Below are positions 30,514-40,536 of a stretch of DNA of 64,000 bases, in pieces. The stretch spans positions 186,001 through 250,000 of the forward strand of contig CM060488.1 in NCBI GenBank assembly GCA_030544225.1. Reading direction: 5' to 3'. The notes beneath the pieces are model-generated. The model had not been told where the DNA came from, searched no databases, and saw nothing but the letters and a program-made list of their open reading frames with translations. The translations under genes and the position numbers were made by a program. Origin of the DNA: Skeletonema marinoi. Its lineage: Eukaryota > Bacillariophyta > Thalassiosirophyceae > Thalassiosirales > Thalassiosiraceae. The first letter of the stretch is position 1. The number at the start of each line of letters is the position of its first letter.

Positions 30514-32124
30514 CTAAAAAGAGTCATCATCAGAATCTTCATCTCGACTCATACGGAATGCGATTGTATCAAATTCATTAGCTAGATTGTCACAATCATC
30601 AATAAACACATCAATTGATTGCATAGCTTCAACAAAGCTCGCGTTAATCAGTGCACTCTCACATCCCACTCCTTCTTCCTTGCCCTTTGTAGATGTGCAA
30701 TTCCAAGAAACCTTGTTGCTAGATTTTTTACCGTGCGGCGGAGATTCTGCACGCACTGTCATCTTTGAGAGTCGATCTCCTTCCTTCTTCATTTCCTGCA
30801 CAGCCAAATTCATTTCCACTCTGACTCCAGCCATGGCATTGGCCAACTTTGCATCTAGCATGGCCTCCAATTGCTTCTGCTGCTGTTCTTTGTCATTGAG
30901 TACTTTTGATGTAATTTCCTTGAGAATGTTCGCCTCAATAGCAGATGAAGATTGCTGCAATCCTTGTTGCAAATTTGGTGCGGATGTTTGATTCTTCTCC
31001 AGGTTCGTTAATCGAGTATTCATTTCGCTCAATTCAGTCTTAAGAGCACAGAGTTGATGCTGTAACTCTTTTTGCATCTCCTCTCGTAACTCAGCCATAA
31101 TCTTCTTTCTAAATGCAATCATCATGGAACCGTAGATATCCTGCATGCGATTCATATCGAGTAACGCAGTAGGTGCTGCACAGTTGCCTACTTCATCGTC
31201 CCATTCTTCGGGACGGCAGCTTGCATCATTATTAGCATCGCCTGTAGCATCACATCGTGTTGGATTGAACCGATTACCTGGAAAGTATGGTTCTTCTTCC
31301 ACCTGCTCCAAACGTTGTTCCGCGGAATCCACTGTAACACTAGTACACTCCTCTCTCAAGTGTGTCTGCGGGAAAGAGATTTGACTTTCGATATCTACAC
31401 TTTTACTCGACATGGTGCTAGTAGGTACATTCTTCAAGCTCTGCTGTCCTCCTCCATAGCCACTATTACAAAGGTCAAAGTTGTTGACAGTCCAATCCTT
31501 CCTCTTCATCATTCTATCAATCTCCTCTGCGCATTCATATCTTTCAAAATCAAGAAGCTGTTCATCATTTGATTCTGCATTCAATCCCAGACTACTGATG
31601 CTACTGCCTTCACTGCCGCTACTCTCTGAATAGGTCATTTGGATTGTATTCTCACTCATTGTATGAGTCATGATGTTCTGTCTTCGATATGATGATGATG
31701 GCATTGTATTACTTTGTGGTGGCTGCGGGGATGATCGGATACAAACTGGTGAAGGCACAGTGCGCTGCTGAGTCCATTGACGACGTTGTGGTGTATTTGA
31801 AGGAGGATAGTTGTTGTTGTTGTTCGGCGCATTATTTTCCTTCAGGAGACCATTATTCGCAGATGATATGTCCTCATTTAGAGTACGAGGTGGTGGATTA
31901 TGCACCCAGCCAGGAGGTTCTGCAGATTTCCTCGTTTGAGTGCTGCTGGCAAGAGAACTTGTGCAGGAGGAGTAGCTCGAAGTTTGAGTTAATGATGAAG
32001 CAGAACTTAGGTTGACAGGTGATGAGGGGCAGGGTTTGATTTTGTTTTCCTTCAGTTGCGGCTGCTCCTTTTTCTTCTTTCGGTTCAACGACCGTAGAGG
32101 CATTCTGATGATTGGGCTCTTCAT
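30514..32124 (-). CDS. Unrecognised coiled-coil, serine/asparagine-rich protein
   Basis: 536 aa from the first ATG. The N-terminus is basic (SLNRKKKKEQ) and followed by about 300 residues of Ser/Asn/Pro-rich, probably disordered sequence. From about residue 340 there is a helical coiled-coil stretch (AFRKKIMAELREEMQKELQ, LEKNQ, VRVEMNLAVQEMKKEG). The tail is acidic (DEDSDDDSF). No enzyme motif is seen and I do not recognise it. It converges on NOS, with 74 bp between the two stop codons, and is head to head with the MAPKKK-like gene (250 bp). Confidence 0.65.
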   Translation of the reverse strand: MKSPIIRMPLRSLNRKKKKEQPQLKENKIKPCPSSPVNLSSASSLTQTSSYSSCTSSLASSTQTRKSAEPPGWVHNPPPRTLNEDISSANNGLLKENNAPNNNNNYPPSNTPQRRQWTQQRTVPSPVCIRSSPQPPQSNTMPSSSYRRQNIMTHTMSENTIQMTYSESSGSEGSSISSLGLNAESNDEQLLDFERYECAEEIDRMMKRKDWTVNNFDLCNSGYGGGQQSLKNVPTSTMSSKSVDIESQISFPQTHLREECTSVTVDSAEQRLEQVEEEPYFPGNRFNPTRCDATGDANNDASCRPEEWDDEVGNCAAPTALLDMNRMQDIYGSMMIAFRKKIMAELREEMQKELQHQLCALKTELSEMNTRLTNLEKNQTSAPNLQQGLQQSSSAIEANILKEITSKVLNDKEQQQKQLEAMLDAKLANAMAGVRVEMNLAVQEMKKEGDRLSKMTVRAESPPHGKKSSNKVSWNCTSTKGKEEGVGCESALINASFVEAMQSIDVFIDDCDNLANEFDTIAFRMSRDEDSDDDSF

Positions 32125-32374
32125 GTTGGTACCTATTATGTCAGCTTGGTGGTTGTTTGGTTGGTTCTTTGGGAGTGGCAGGAGCAAAGCTACATCCCCA
32201 TCACGTTATGTGCTTGAGCGAGGTGGCGGCAAGTTTAGTTTTCTTACAAGGAGTCGGAGTGGAGGACATCTCTCAAAATCAAAAATGCCGTTATCGAGAA
32301 GATGATGATGAGGGCTCGCTCGCTGCAGTCGCTGGCGATCACTCTCCTATGGTAGAACGCAGAAGAACAACAAC

Positions 32375-35300
32375 ATGGCCGAAGCTACCAACAAATCATC
32401 TCGACACCGCAAGAGAGGTGGCAGAGCCCGTGGCCAGATGGCCGGAGGGATGCTCGCCTCTCTCTCGGCTGTGTCGGACAAACCAAAATTGCCAACAACG
32501 GCATCGCAACATGCGGCGCATGGCACATCGTCTTCGTTGATGAATCTCAACAATAAAGAAGAATCATCGAATAATGTGGATCAAGTAAGGACGATGATTC
32601 CAAACAACAAAGCTCCTGTTGGTCAGAAGAGGGTGCCGCTGAAAGAAGCAACAATGAATAGAGTGGTGGAGCGACATGATGTCAAATTGAAGGCCAAAAT
32701 ATCGTCGTCAAGGCCGCGTAGTGAGCAGCAGGTCAAAAGGAACGCTGCAACTGACAGAAACTCCCTGATTGTGGCTCCAGTTCCCACGACAGATATAATT
32801 ACAACACCACGAAATAACAATCCTGATGTTGTGATGAGCCCTTCGTCCATTCTTTCCTCCGTGGCGGATGATGATGGCACGCTGACACCTCCTCCGCTAA
32901 CTTCTGTCAAGATGAAGCATCATCCACTGGAAACCACTCTACTCTCTCCTATTTCATTCGTTGGTCTCTCTTTGTCAACGACGCCGCCGCCTGCTAAAAT
33001 GGAAGTTGTTACTGCAATTGACAACAAAATTCTAGACCACAACGACGACGAGGATGACGACGAAGAAAGTTATGTACAATCGAAGGATGGCAGTAGTGAA
33101 GACAGTCTTGGACACTCCAATTCTTCACATGAAAAAGATGACGCCACAATGAGCAATGAAAGCACCAACAACAAGTCACAAGCAGTAGACAGCTGCAGCA
33201 ACAGCAGCACTGTCACCAACGAAGAAATAGCCAACAACCCTCGTACCGTCATCAATCGCAAGATTGCCAAGGACTTTTACGGAAAGACATTTATTGGCAC
33301 AGTCGTCGGATACGATGATGGTGAATATCCAGCGTTTTGGCAGGTGGAATATTTGGATGGGGATGGAGAAGATTTCTCTTATGCAGAGTTGATGTCTGGT
33401 ATGGATTACTATGAGGAGCTTGAGAGGGATGGTAACATTCCGTCTATGGATGATGTTGATGCAAATTCGAGTTATGAACAGAGCTTGTGTGATGATTACG
33501 ATGATGATGACGCCAATGAAAATGACGACGACGAAGTGTGCTTCGATGAGGAAGAAACAGATGACGACGAGGATTACTCCATTGAGCAAGAGAGTGATAG
33601 CGAGGATGAGTTGGAAATCGATGAAGGTGTTGATAGCGATATTAAGAATGGTAAATCTCGCGGTAAGAAGGGCAGCAAGAAGGCTAGATCGAAACTGACC
33701 ACTAAAAATCAGGTAAAGTCTGATACAGTGTCGGAGGGGCAGCACTCTGATGAGCAATCCTCCGAAGGAGAAATGATTTGCTCGTTGGATGAATGTAGAA
33801 TTGACTTGAGTGCCCAAATTGATAATGACAATGATGAGATTGGAGGCGATGCTGCTGGCGATGTTGAGGTGGTTGTCGAAAGCTCTCTTGACGATGACAC
33901 TGATTCATCTGATGAAACCAAAGATTCTGACCCTGTTGCAGTTGAGGTACAGTCAGAGGATGAAGAAATGGTTGATAACGATGGGTTTGAAGAGGATGTC
34001 GTCGTTGCTGACTATGATGTTACCGGAATCACTTCTGAAAGTGATGCACCTGATGAAGTAAAGGAATCAATCGCAATTGATGAAACCGAGGTGCAAGTCG
34101 AGGATGAAATCACGTCTGCGAAAGAATCCGAATCAGCTCCGATCAAGATGCAGGAAGAACTTTATATCGTGGAAGCTACCTCTGAACAGCAAAACCTCAA
34201 TACAACATCGGAGGAAGCCAATATTGACGCAGGCGCTGTTGAAGACGCTATCATTGAGTATGAATACCCTACAAGCGAAGTCGAGGGTTTTGTTGAACAA
34301 GATGTCATTGAAGAGGCAGCCATCGAACCACAGGAACCTACTACTTTGGAACTATTTGCTGTGGTTGATAGAATATTTCTTGAGTCTGATGCGGATACTG
34401 TCACTGTGAAGGATGTTAAGAACTCTGTCGCACTCCATTTCGGCTTGCAAAAGGTCCAGAAAGAAATGAAGCAGGCGATCAAAAGCAGATTGATTGACTT
34501 GATTCAGGGAAATGTACAGCCAATACGTGCTATGAAGGAAGCCACTACAGATGATGATGACGTGGAAGATTGTGATCGAGACGATCAAGATGGGGCAGTC
34601 GCCGCTGAAGCGGAATCAAGTGGCGCACCTCAGAACGGATACGATGAAGCAAGTTTGACTGGTGAAGCATCATTCTCTTGTGATGCGTCCTATGTTACCA
34701 GCAACTCACAAGCCGACTCGTTTAGTTCAAATGCATCTGTTCCATTTGGCGGAAACGTCGGTGATAGTATGGCTATGACAGGAACACTTTTCTCTAATCT
34801 ATCTCCAGAATTTAGTATCCATTCGAGGACAGCAGATGATGGTAATGGCTCGAACGTAAATGACTACATGAAGATGAATTCCGTTTCCAGTCCTGTGATC
34901 GCTGCTAAGCCTAAAAGCAGAAGTGCCGTTGTCAAGGGTAAATGGAGTCTTGGCCCTGAGATTGGTGTAGGTTCGTTTGGCAGAGTCCACACAGGATTGA
35001 ATGCTGTTAATGGGAGTAAGTTTGTGTTTGGATCCAAACTGATGATGCTCGCTTCATTGTCCAACTAATCATCTTTTGTTCTTTCTCACCAGGTATCATG
35101 GCTGTTAAGGTGCTGAATATTCCGAGTGACAACAAACAATCTGTTATAGAGGAGTTTCAACGTGAGATCGATGTAATGAAGACATTGAATCATCCAAATA
35201 TCGTCCGCTACCTTGGCGCTGAGGTTGATAGTTCGCGTAACACATTAAGTATCTTCCAAGAATGGGTACCTGGAGGTTCCGTTTCGTCATTACTGAAGAG

Positions 35301-36373
35301 GTTTGGGCCATTCTCTGTTGACATTGTCAAGACGTACTTGCAACAAATTCTCAAAGGGCTCGACTATCTCCACTCTCATGGTATCATCCACCGCGATATA
35401 AAGGGAGGAAACATTTTAGTCAGTAATGATGGTTCCATCAAAGTGGCTGACTTTGGAGCAAGCAAGAAAGTTGAAGCTTTAGGATCAGAATCTAGTGACA
35501 GAATGGAGATGACAATGCGTGGCACTCCATACTTTATGGCGCCTGAAGGTTAGTGTTCATTTTAGTTTCATTTACATATTTTATATCTTTGGTACTGGTA
35601 GACTGAACTTCTCCTTTGCCAATTTTTCTGCAGTTTTTGATGGGAAATATGGCCGAAGTGCTGATATCTGGAGTGTTGGGGGCGTGGTGTATCAAATGGT
35701 AACAGGTCTACCTCCCTGGAAGAGCTTGGGCTTCAAGAACCCTGTGACCTTGATCCGTCACATCACTGACCACAACGGCCCTCCTGAGTTGCCCGCAATG
35801 AAAAACTGCGATTGTCACGATCTCGTGCTGTTGAAAAATATCCTATCAAGATGCTTCGAAAGGGACCCTTCTAATCGCCCATTTGCGTCTGAACTTCTTC
35901 ACGACGCCTTTTTCGGCACCACTGAGAAAAACAGCGTGCCTCTTCCATCACCAAAACTGCCTCTCTTGAGTCCTTCAATAAAGAGTCCTCTACACAGAAT
36001 AGTCGAAAATCAAGAATTAGATACAACTCGTTCAGAGTCACTGTGCTACAGTCTTAAACGAGTTCCTGAAGATGAAACATCGGATGCAAGTTTATCGGAC
36101 TCGCTCTGCTACAGTCTCACTCTGACTTCACCATTAAAACTGAATGATACAAATAATGGTGTGATTGATTCATCGGAGTGGCCGGAATGGGCAAAGAATC
36201 GACACTTAGAAAATATATCAGCAGGGAAAGAAAATGCCACTGCAACATCCAAATTCAAAACCAAAGAGAGTAATGGGAACCCAAACCCTTTTGCGAAGAA
36301 GAAACCGTTAGCTAATTTGCATGTCAATGCCACCTATTCTTCAGGGGCTAAGTGGCATGAATATGATAGATGA
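32375..36373 (+). CDS. MAPKKK-like protein kinase with Tudor-like and DEK_C-like domains
   Basis: Exons 32375-35015, 35093-35548 and 35634-36373, 1278 aa. The C-terminal kinase domain (about 852-1130) has IGVGSFGRVHTG, MAVKVL, IIHRDIKGGNILV, VADFGAS and YFMAPE, and resembles STE11/NPK1-type MAP kinase kinase kinases. Before it lie a basic N-terminus, a Tudor-like module (about 290-345: FIGTVVGYDDGEYPAFWQVE, then YLDGDGEDFSYAEL), a long acidic region, and a three-helix module (about 655-710: DADTVTVKDVKNSVALHFGL) like the C-terminal domain of the chromatin protein DEK. Such chromatin-type modules on a MAPKKK are unusual. Both introns fall inside the kinase domain. The kinase tail after residue 1135 is not recognised. 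Confidence 0.85.
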
Positions 36374-36405
36374 TTTACATAAATGAGATTCATTTTATAC
36401 ATGTA

Positions 36406-38433
36406 TTACATGATTTTAACTTTGGCGAGAATTTTATGCACACCTGATGTGATACCAACATCTTTCATATCGTCTTCACTCATCCAGCCAGCTTCTCTGC
36501 CATTCTCTAGCTTCCACCTCTTGCTCAATGCGATGTCTTCGTCGAGATGATTGTACTCTATCCACATCGTGTGGCAAACGTGAGAGAAAATGTGAGTGAT
36601 GGGCGCGTCTTTGATTTGCTTCCTTTTCTTCTTGGCAATGGGTTCATCTAAAATGCCACTAATGAAACTATCCAGTGCCTTCGATCTTTTTGTAGGATCA
36701 ATAATTGGGACTTCAACCACGGCTTTGCTCTTGGCCTTGTCTTTCTTTTCTTTCTTGCCATCAGTTTTGGCGGAGGTCCATACCTCAACGTTGGGAAATT
36801 CCCACTGCCCTGCAAGCAGACCTTCCGAAGGTCTTTTGACCATCAACCAACGCAGTTGATCATCGTCCGCAATTCGCGAGCTGATGACCGCGACAGCGAG
36901 GACTTCTTCTCTCTTGGCTTTTTTAGGAGGTGATATTGGAAGGCATGCATGACCAGCTATAGCAGAGACAGTTTCGAGCTTGACATTAGGAGATGATGTC
37001 GACAAATCAGCGGCAATCCTATCTGAAATAGAATAGAAGGCATTTGATGCACCGTTTAGCTCGCACAAACGACATCTACTCTTGTTCTTGTCTGTACCAA
37101 ATGCACCTTTCGCAACTAATTCCTCTATATGATCTCTTGTGGCACCATCTTCGCTGTTGGTAACATGGCCGATTGCTCTTCCCAACCTAGTCGAAACATA
37201 AAACTCCACAAGAGGATCGTTGGCATCGATTCCACTTCCAGCAGGTGAGCAGTACGTAGCCCCTAGCTCCATTAGAGCCTGGTTAACTTCCCCAGGAGTG
37301 CCTAGGTTGTCGTCATCAGCTTTAGTTGAGGCACTAGAAGATCTGGCTTTCACAATCTTTTCTGCCAATTCCCAACCCAGGTCATCCTTCATCACAGGTG
37401 CTTTGATGTGATTGGCAATGCCAGTCAGTCTACTCAACACTCGACACACATTACCATCCACTACAGGAACTTCAACACCATAGGCAATACTCGCAATCGC
37501 CGATGCAGTGTATCGACCAATACCTTCAACCTTCATCAACTCGTCCACAGTGTTTGGAACAATTCCTCCATACTCATCAACAACACGTTTGGCACCAGCA
37601 TGCAGCAATCGAGCACGCCTGTAGAATCCAAGCCCAGCCCAATGAGCGTTCACTTCCTCAGGCGTGGCATTGGCAAGTGAGTGGACGGTTGGGAAGCTAT
37701 CCATCCATTTAATCCAATACTTTATTACAGCCTCTACTCGTGTTTGTTGTAACATGATTTCAGATACCCACACACCATAGGCAGAGAACTCTATAGTATT
37801 GCTTTCTTCTTTCACTTCCATAGAAGACTGTACATTGGATTCCTCTTTCTTCTCTTCCTCTGATTCATTGGTTGTTTTTTGTCTCTTGACCTTTGAAGCA
37901 CCACCAAAAAAGGATCTAATATCTTTACCATCATTGCTGCCATCCTTTTTGCCTCCTTTCTTCTTCTTCCCCTTGGACGACGCGGTACTTGATGCCGATG
38001 CAGCATATCCAACAGTACTGCCATCATATGGACCTGGATCACCTCTCCAGGGCAACTGCCGCCTATTGGCGCGATACCAGCTGACCAATCGAGTGCGTAT
38101 TTGATAAGCTTGTGCAGCAGTTAAAAACGTATCCACATGAAATGTGTGATTGTCGTGTTTGATCCAAGTTTGCAGCAGCTCAATGTCGCTGGAGGCACCG
38201 CTTTTTTGCTTCTTTTCTGCGCGAGAGGGGGGGCTGCTGGTGTTGTTGCTATTGGATGATCTCTTTCGAGGCGCGGCCTCCGCTTTTACTGATGATGATG
38301 CCATTTGAAGAGGGAGTGAGTTGTCACTGAACTGACGCTGAAGAGGCCTGCGGATGGTGAGAAACTTGTGACTATGGGAGATAGGGTGACGCGCTGTTAA
38401 TGCTGTGAAATGCACAAATGATACTATTCGCAT
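36406..38433 (-). CDS. MUTYH: A/G-specific adenine DNA glycosylase MutY
   Basis: 675 aa, one exon. The enzyme removes adenine opposite 8-oxoguanine. Seen: VSEIMLQQTRVEAVI with the catalytic Glu, the HhH segment VEGIGRYTASAIASIAYG, VPVVDGNVCRVLSRL with the catalytic Asp, and a C-terminal NUDIX-like domain (WLMVKRPSEGLLAGQWEFPN) that reads the 8-oxoG. The Fe-S cluster region is odd: YCSP is followed about 60 residues later by CRLC, and the usual fourth Cys is not seen (CELNGASNAFY). The N-terminus (residues 1-43) is basic and hydroxylated like a mitochondrial presequence; a second Met (MASSSVKAEA, residue 44) with downstream basic tracts could give a nuclear form. Confidence 0.92.
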   Translation of the reverse strand: MRIVSFVHFTALTARHPISHSHKFLTIRRPLQRQFSDNSLPLQMASSSVKAEAAPRKRSSNSNNTSSPPSRAEKKQKSGASSDIELLQTWIKHDNHTFHVDTFLTAAQAYQIRTRLVSWYRANRRQLPWRGDPGPYDGSTVGYAASASSTASSKGKKKKGGKKDGSNDGKDIRSFFGGASKVKRQKTTNESEEEKKEESNVQSSMEVKEESNTIEFSAYGVWVSEIMLQQTRVEAVIKYWIKWMDSFPTVHSLANATPEEVNAHWAGLGFYRRARLLHAGAKRVVDEYGGIVPNTVDELMKVEGIGRYTASAIASIAYGVEVPVVDGNVCRVLSRLTGIANHIKAPVMKDDLGWELAEKIVKARSSSASTKADDDNLGTPGEVNQALMELGATYCSPAGSGIDANDPLVEFYVSTRLGRAIGHVTNSEDGATRDHIEELVAKGAFGTDKNKSRCRLCELNGASNAFYSISDRIAADLSTSSPNVKLETVSAIAGHACLPISPPKKAKREEVLAVAVISSRIADDDQLRWLMVKRPSEGLLAGQWEFPNVEVWTSAKTDGKKEKKDKAKSKAVVEVPIIDPTKRSKALDSFISGILDEPIAKKKRKQIKDAPITHIFSHVCHTMWIEYNHLDEDIALSKRWKLENGREAGWMSEDDMKDVGITSGVHKILAKVKIM

Positions 38434-38671
38434 TGCTCAGTTGGTAGATCAAATGCGTCGGCGTCGTCCATCTATCTTCTAAATTCTAAAACGAACTCCC
38501 TCATGCCTTGAACAAAATGCGAATTGGGGGCTCTTATGCGCTGCTGGCTCAACGTCAGCCTCGTCACTCGTCAGAGCGCAAGCAGGCCTTATCGCATCGA
38601 CCCACCATGTGCTCAACATACTGAGCAAGCCAACAGTCTCTAAACTCACAATAACTCTCCTCACAGCCACG

Positions 38672-39364
38672 ATGATGATTCTAAGCAAGCTCTTAATCGC
38701 CGCCTCAATGGCACTACCTGCCGCTCAGGCATTCACCTCTCCAGCCGCACCAGTTGCCATGAAGCGAGAGAACACACTCACAGTTCTAAGCGCAGAGATA
38801 CCCACCACCGAAGACGCCCAGGAGGGCCAAGCCATTAGGGAATTCCTCCAAGAAAACTACCCTTTATTCGAATCCACAATCTTTTCCAAGATTCCGAATG
38901 TGTACGCCAGTCTCAAAAATGAACCCTTCACTATATTCTGCGCTTCCGATGCTGTCATGGTAGAAATTGATCAAAAGAGAAAACTGCAGATCTCTGACCC
39001 ACGTAATGTAGAGATCACAGAGAAGCTTGCGTCATACCACTTGATTCCAACTGGAAAGGTCACAAGGGAACGTCTGCAAAGAGAAGATTGGACCGTCCCA
39101 AAAACTGCCGATGGAGTAGCTGCTTTGAGCATCGGTGGGGTGTTGACTGCAGGTGGGGAATTACGTGTAGGTCGCAGTAAAAGTGGTGGATTCATGGGAT
39201 TCGGTGCCAAGGAAGATGGTGGCGTGGTAATAGGGAACAATGATGCCAAGATTGTCAAAAGTGTGAATGTTGGTAAGGAAGGAATAATTCATGAGGTTGA
39301 TGCACTTGTTGCGCCTGATCTGATCTGGAGATATTTTGATCAATTGAGAATTCCTGGCTTTTAG
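38672..39364 (+). CDS. Fasciclin-like (FAS1) protein, probably plastid-targeted
   Basis: 230 aa from the first in-frame ATG. Residues 1-19 form a signal peptide ending in AAQA, followed by Phe (AQAFTSP), the diatom plastid ASAF-type motif. The rest resembles one FAS1 domain: FTIFCASDAVM near residue 90, KLASYHLIPTGKV, and a late VGKEGIIHEVDALVAP like the FAS1 H2 box. FAS1 domains mediate adhesion or protein contacts; the plastid role is not known. The segment GRSKSGGFMGFG is an unusual Gly-rich insert. Confidence 0.65.
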   Translation: MMILSKLLIAASMALPAAQAFTSPAAPVAMKRENTLTVLSAEIPTTEDAQEGQAIREFLQENYPLFESTIFSKIPNVYASLKNEPFTIFCASDAVMVEIDQKRKLQISDPRNVEITEKLASYHLIPTGKVTRERLQREDWTVPKTADGVAALSIGGVLTAGGELRVGRSKSGGFMGFGAKEDGGVVIGNNDAKIVKSVNVGKEGIIHEVDALVAPDLIWRYFDQLRIPGF

Positions 39365-39566
39365 GCAACCTGACTTTTCGGCAATAGGAGTATTATTTAA
39401 TAAGTAGTTGTTGAAATGATTCCTGGCTCTTGACTGCAAGAGGCAGTAAGATAGAAGAAGTAGAAACGATTAAGTTAATATCATTGTAGGGTAATAATGA
39501 TACGTCTTGATAGAGACAAACGACAGTAATCATAGTCACATCAACACTGATTCTTTCTTAACATCT

Positions 39567-40526
39567 TTACAGCATCATTAGTTTCGGCTGATTCATGTAC
39601 TCCTTCAAGGCACTCATGAATAATGCCGCAGTGGCCTCATCAACCACCCGTCGATCAGCACTCAATCTCGCAGTCATGGTTGTTTGAATTCTAGGTTTTT
39701 CCTTCTCACCAGTCTCAACATTCACGCTACCAGGAACAATCTTCCTTTCTCCCCCTCCAACTGCCAAGATTGCCCCCTGGGGTGGATTAATAACAGCACT
39801 AAATTCACTTATCCCAAACATTCCCAGATTGGAAATCGTGAACGTCCCTCCCTGAAATTCCTCTGGTGCTAATTTGTTGTCTCTGGCACGTGTTGCCAAA
39901 TCTCTGACCTTTGCTGAGATGTCAGTGAGAGAAAGTCCCTGTGTTGATGGGACAATTGGTGTGATAAGACCGGTGGGGGTAGCAACGGCGACACTGATAT
40001 CCACACTTTCAAAAGTACGTTGTGATTGTGACTTGGCGTCATATGTGCCGTTGACTTCCGGCACATCCCTCAAGGCCAATGCACTGGCTTTGATTATGAA
40101 ATCATTCACCGACACTTTGGTATCAAATTCTTTCGCGAGGACCTTACGCAAACTGAGGATGCTATCGAGGGGTATTTCAATGGATGTGTAAAAATGGGGC
40201 ACAGTGGCTTTGGATTCCGTGAGGCGGCGCGAAATAATCTTGCGCATATTGGACGCTGGGGTATCCTCGTACATGGAGGGGGGGACAGTGGTGACAGTTT
40301 CGGGAGCGACGTTAATTGGTGAAGCTACAGGCTGAGGCGCAGCGACGGGTGCTGCAGGAGCGGCGGCAGAGGAGGCAGCGACGGTAGTTGCAGCTGGAGC
40401 CGCCACGGGTGCCGGGACGGGTGCTGAAAGCCGAGCAGCCCATCCGTCTTTGCCCAAGAAATTAATTAAGGAAGACCTCCCCGATGGGCGGCTCGCTGCC
40501 AGTCTCACCGCAGTTGATAGCACCAT
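39567..40526 (-). CDS. 2-oxoacid dehydrogenase acyltransferase (E2/protein X-like) without lipoyl domain
   Basis: 319 aa. The N-terminus (LSTAVRLAASRPSGRSS) looks like a mitochondrial presequence, followed by an Ala/Pro-rich linker and then an acyltransferase domain (about 95-319: MRKIISRRLTESKATVPHFY, GTFTISNLGMFG, NPPQGAILAVG). In an active E2 the final motif is DHRVVDG; here it is DRRVVDE, so the catalytic His is Arg. The E3-binding protein X of pyruvate dehydrogenase has the same kind of loss (SRVVDD). No lipoyl or clear E3-binding domain lies in this frame, and the upstream gene leaves little room for another exon. A structural or X-type role is inference. Confidence 0.75.
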   Translation of the reverse strand: MVLSTAVRLAASRPSGRSSLINFLGKDGWAARLSAPVPAPVAAPAATTVAASSAAAPAAPVAAPQPVASPINVAPETVTTVPPSMYEDTPASNMRKIISRRLTESKATVPHFYTSIEIPLDSILSLRKVLAKEFDTKVSVNDFIIKASALALRDVPEVNGTYDAKSQSQRTFESVDISVAVATPTGLITPIVPSTQGLSLTDISAKVRDLATRARDNKLAPEEFQGGTFTISNLGMFGISEFSAVINPPQGAILAVGGGERKIVPGSVNVETGEKEKPRIQTTMTARLSADRRVVDEATAALFMSALKEYMNQPKLMML

Positions 40527-40536
40527 TGTTTATGAT

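Noticed and set aside
33411-34409. Overlapping Met-rich and basic ORFs inside the acidic part of the MAPKKK-like gene
   Set aside because: They are frame shadows of GAT/GAA-rich acidic coding sequence.
38435-38510. GCTCAGTTGGTAGA, like the D-arm of a tRNA
   Set aside because: No TTCGA-type T-arm, anticodon stem or acceptor stem follows, and it borders the MutY start codon.
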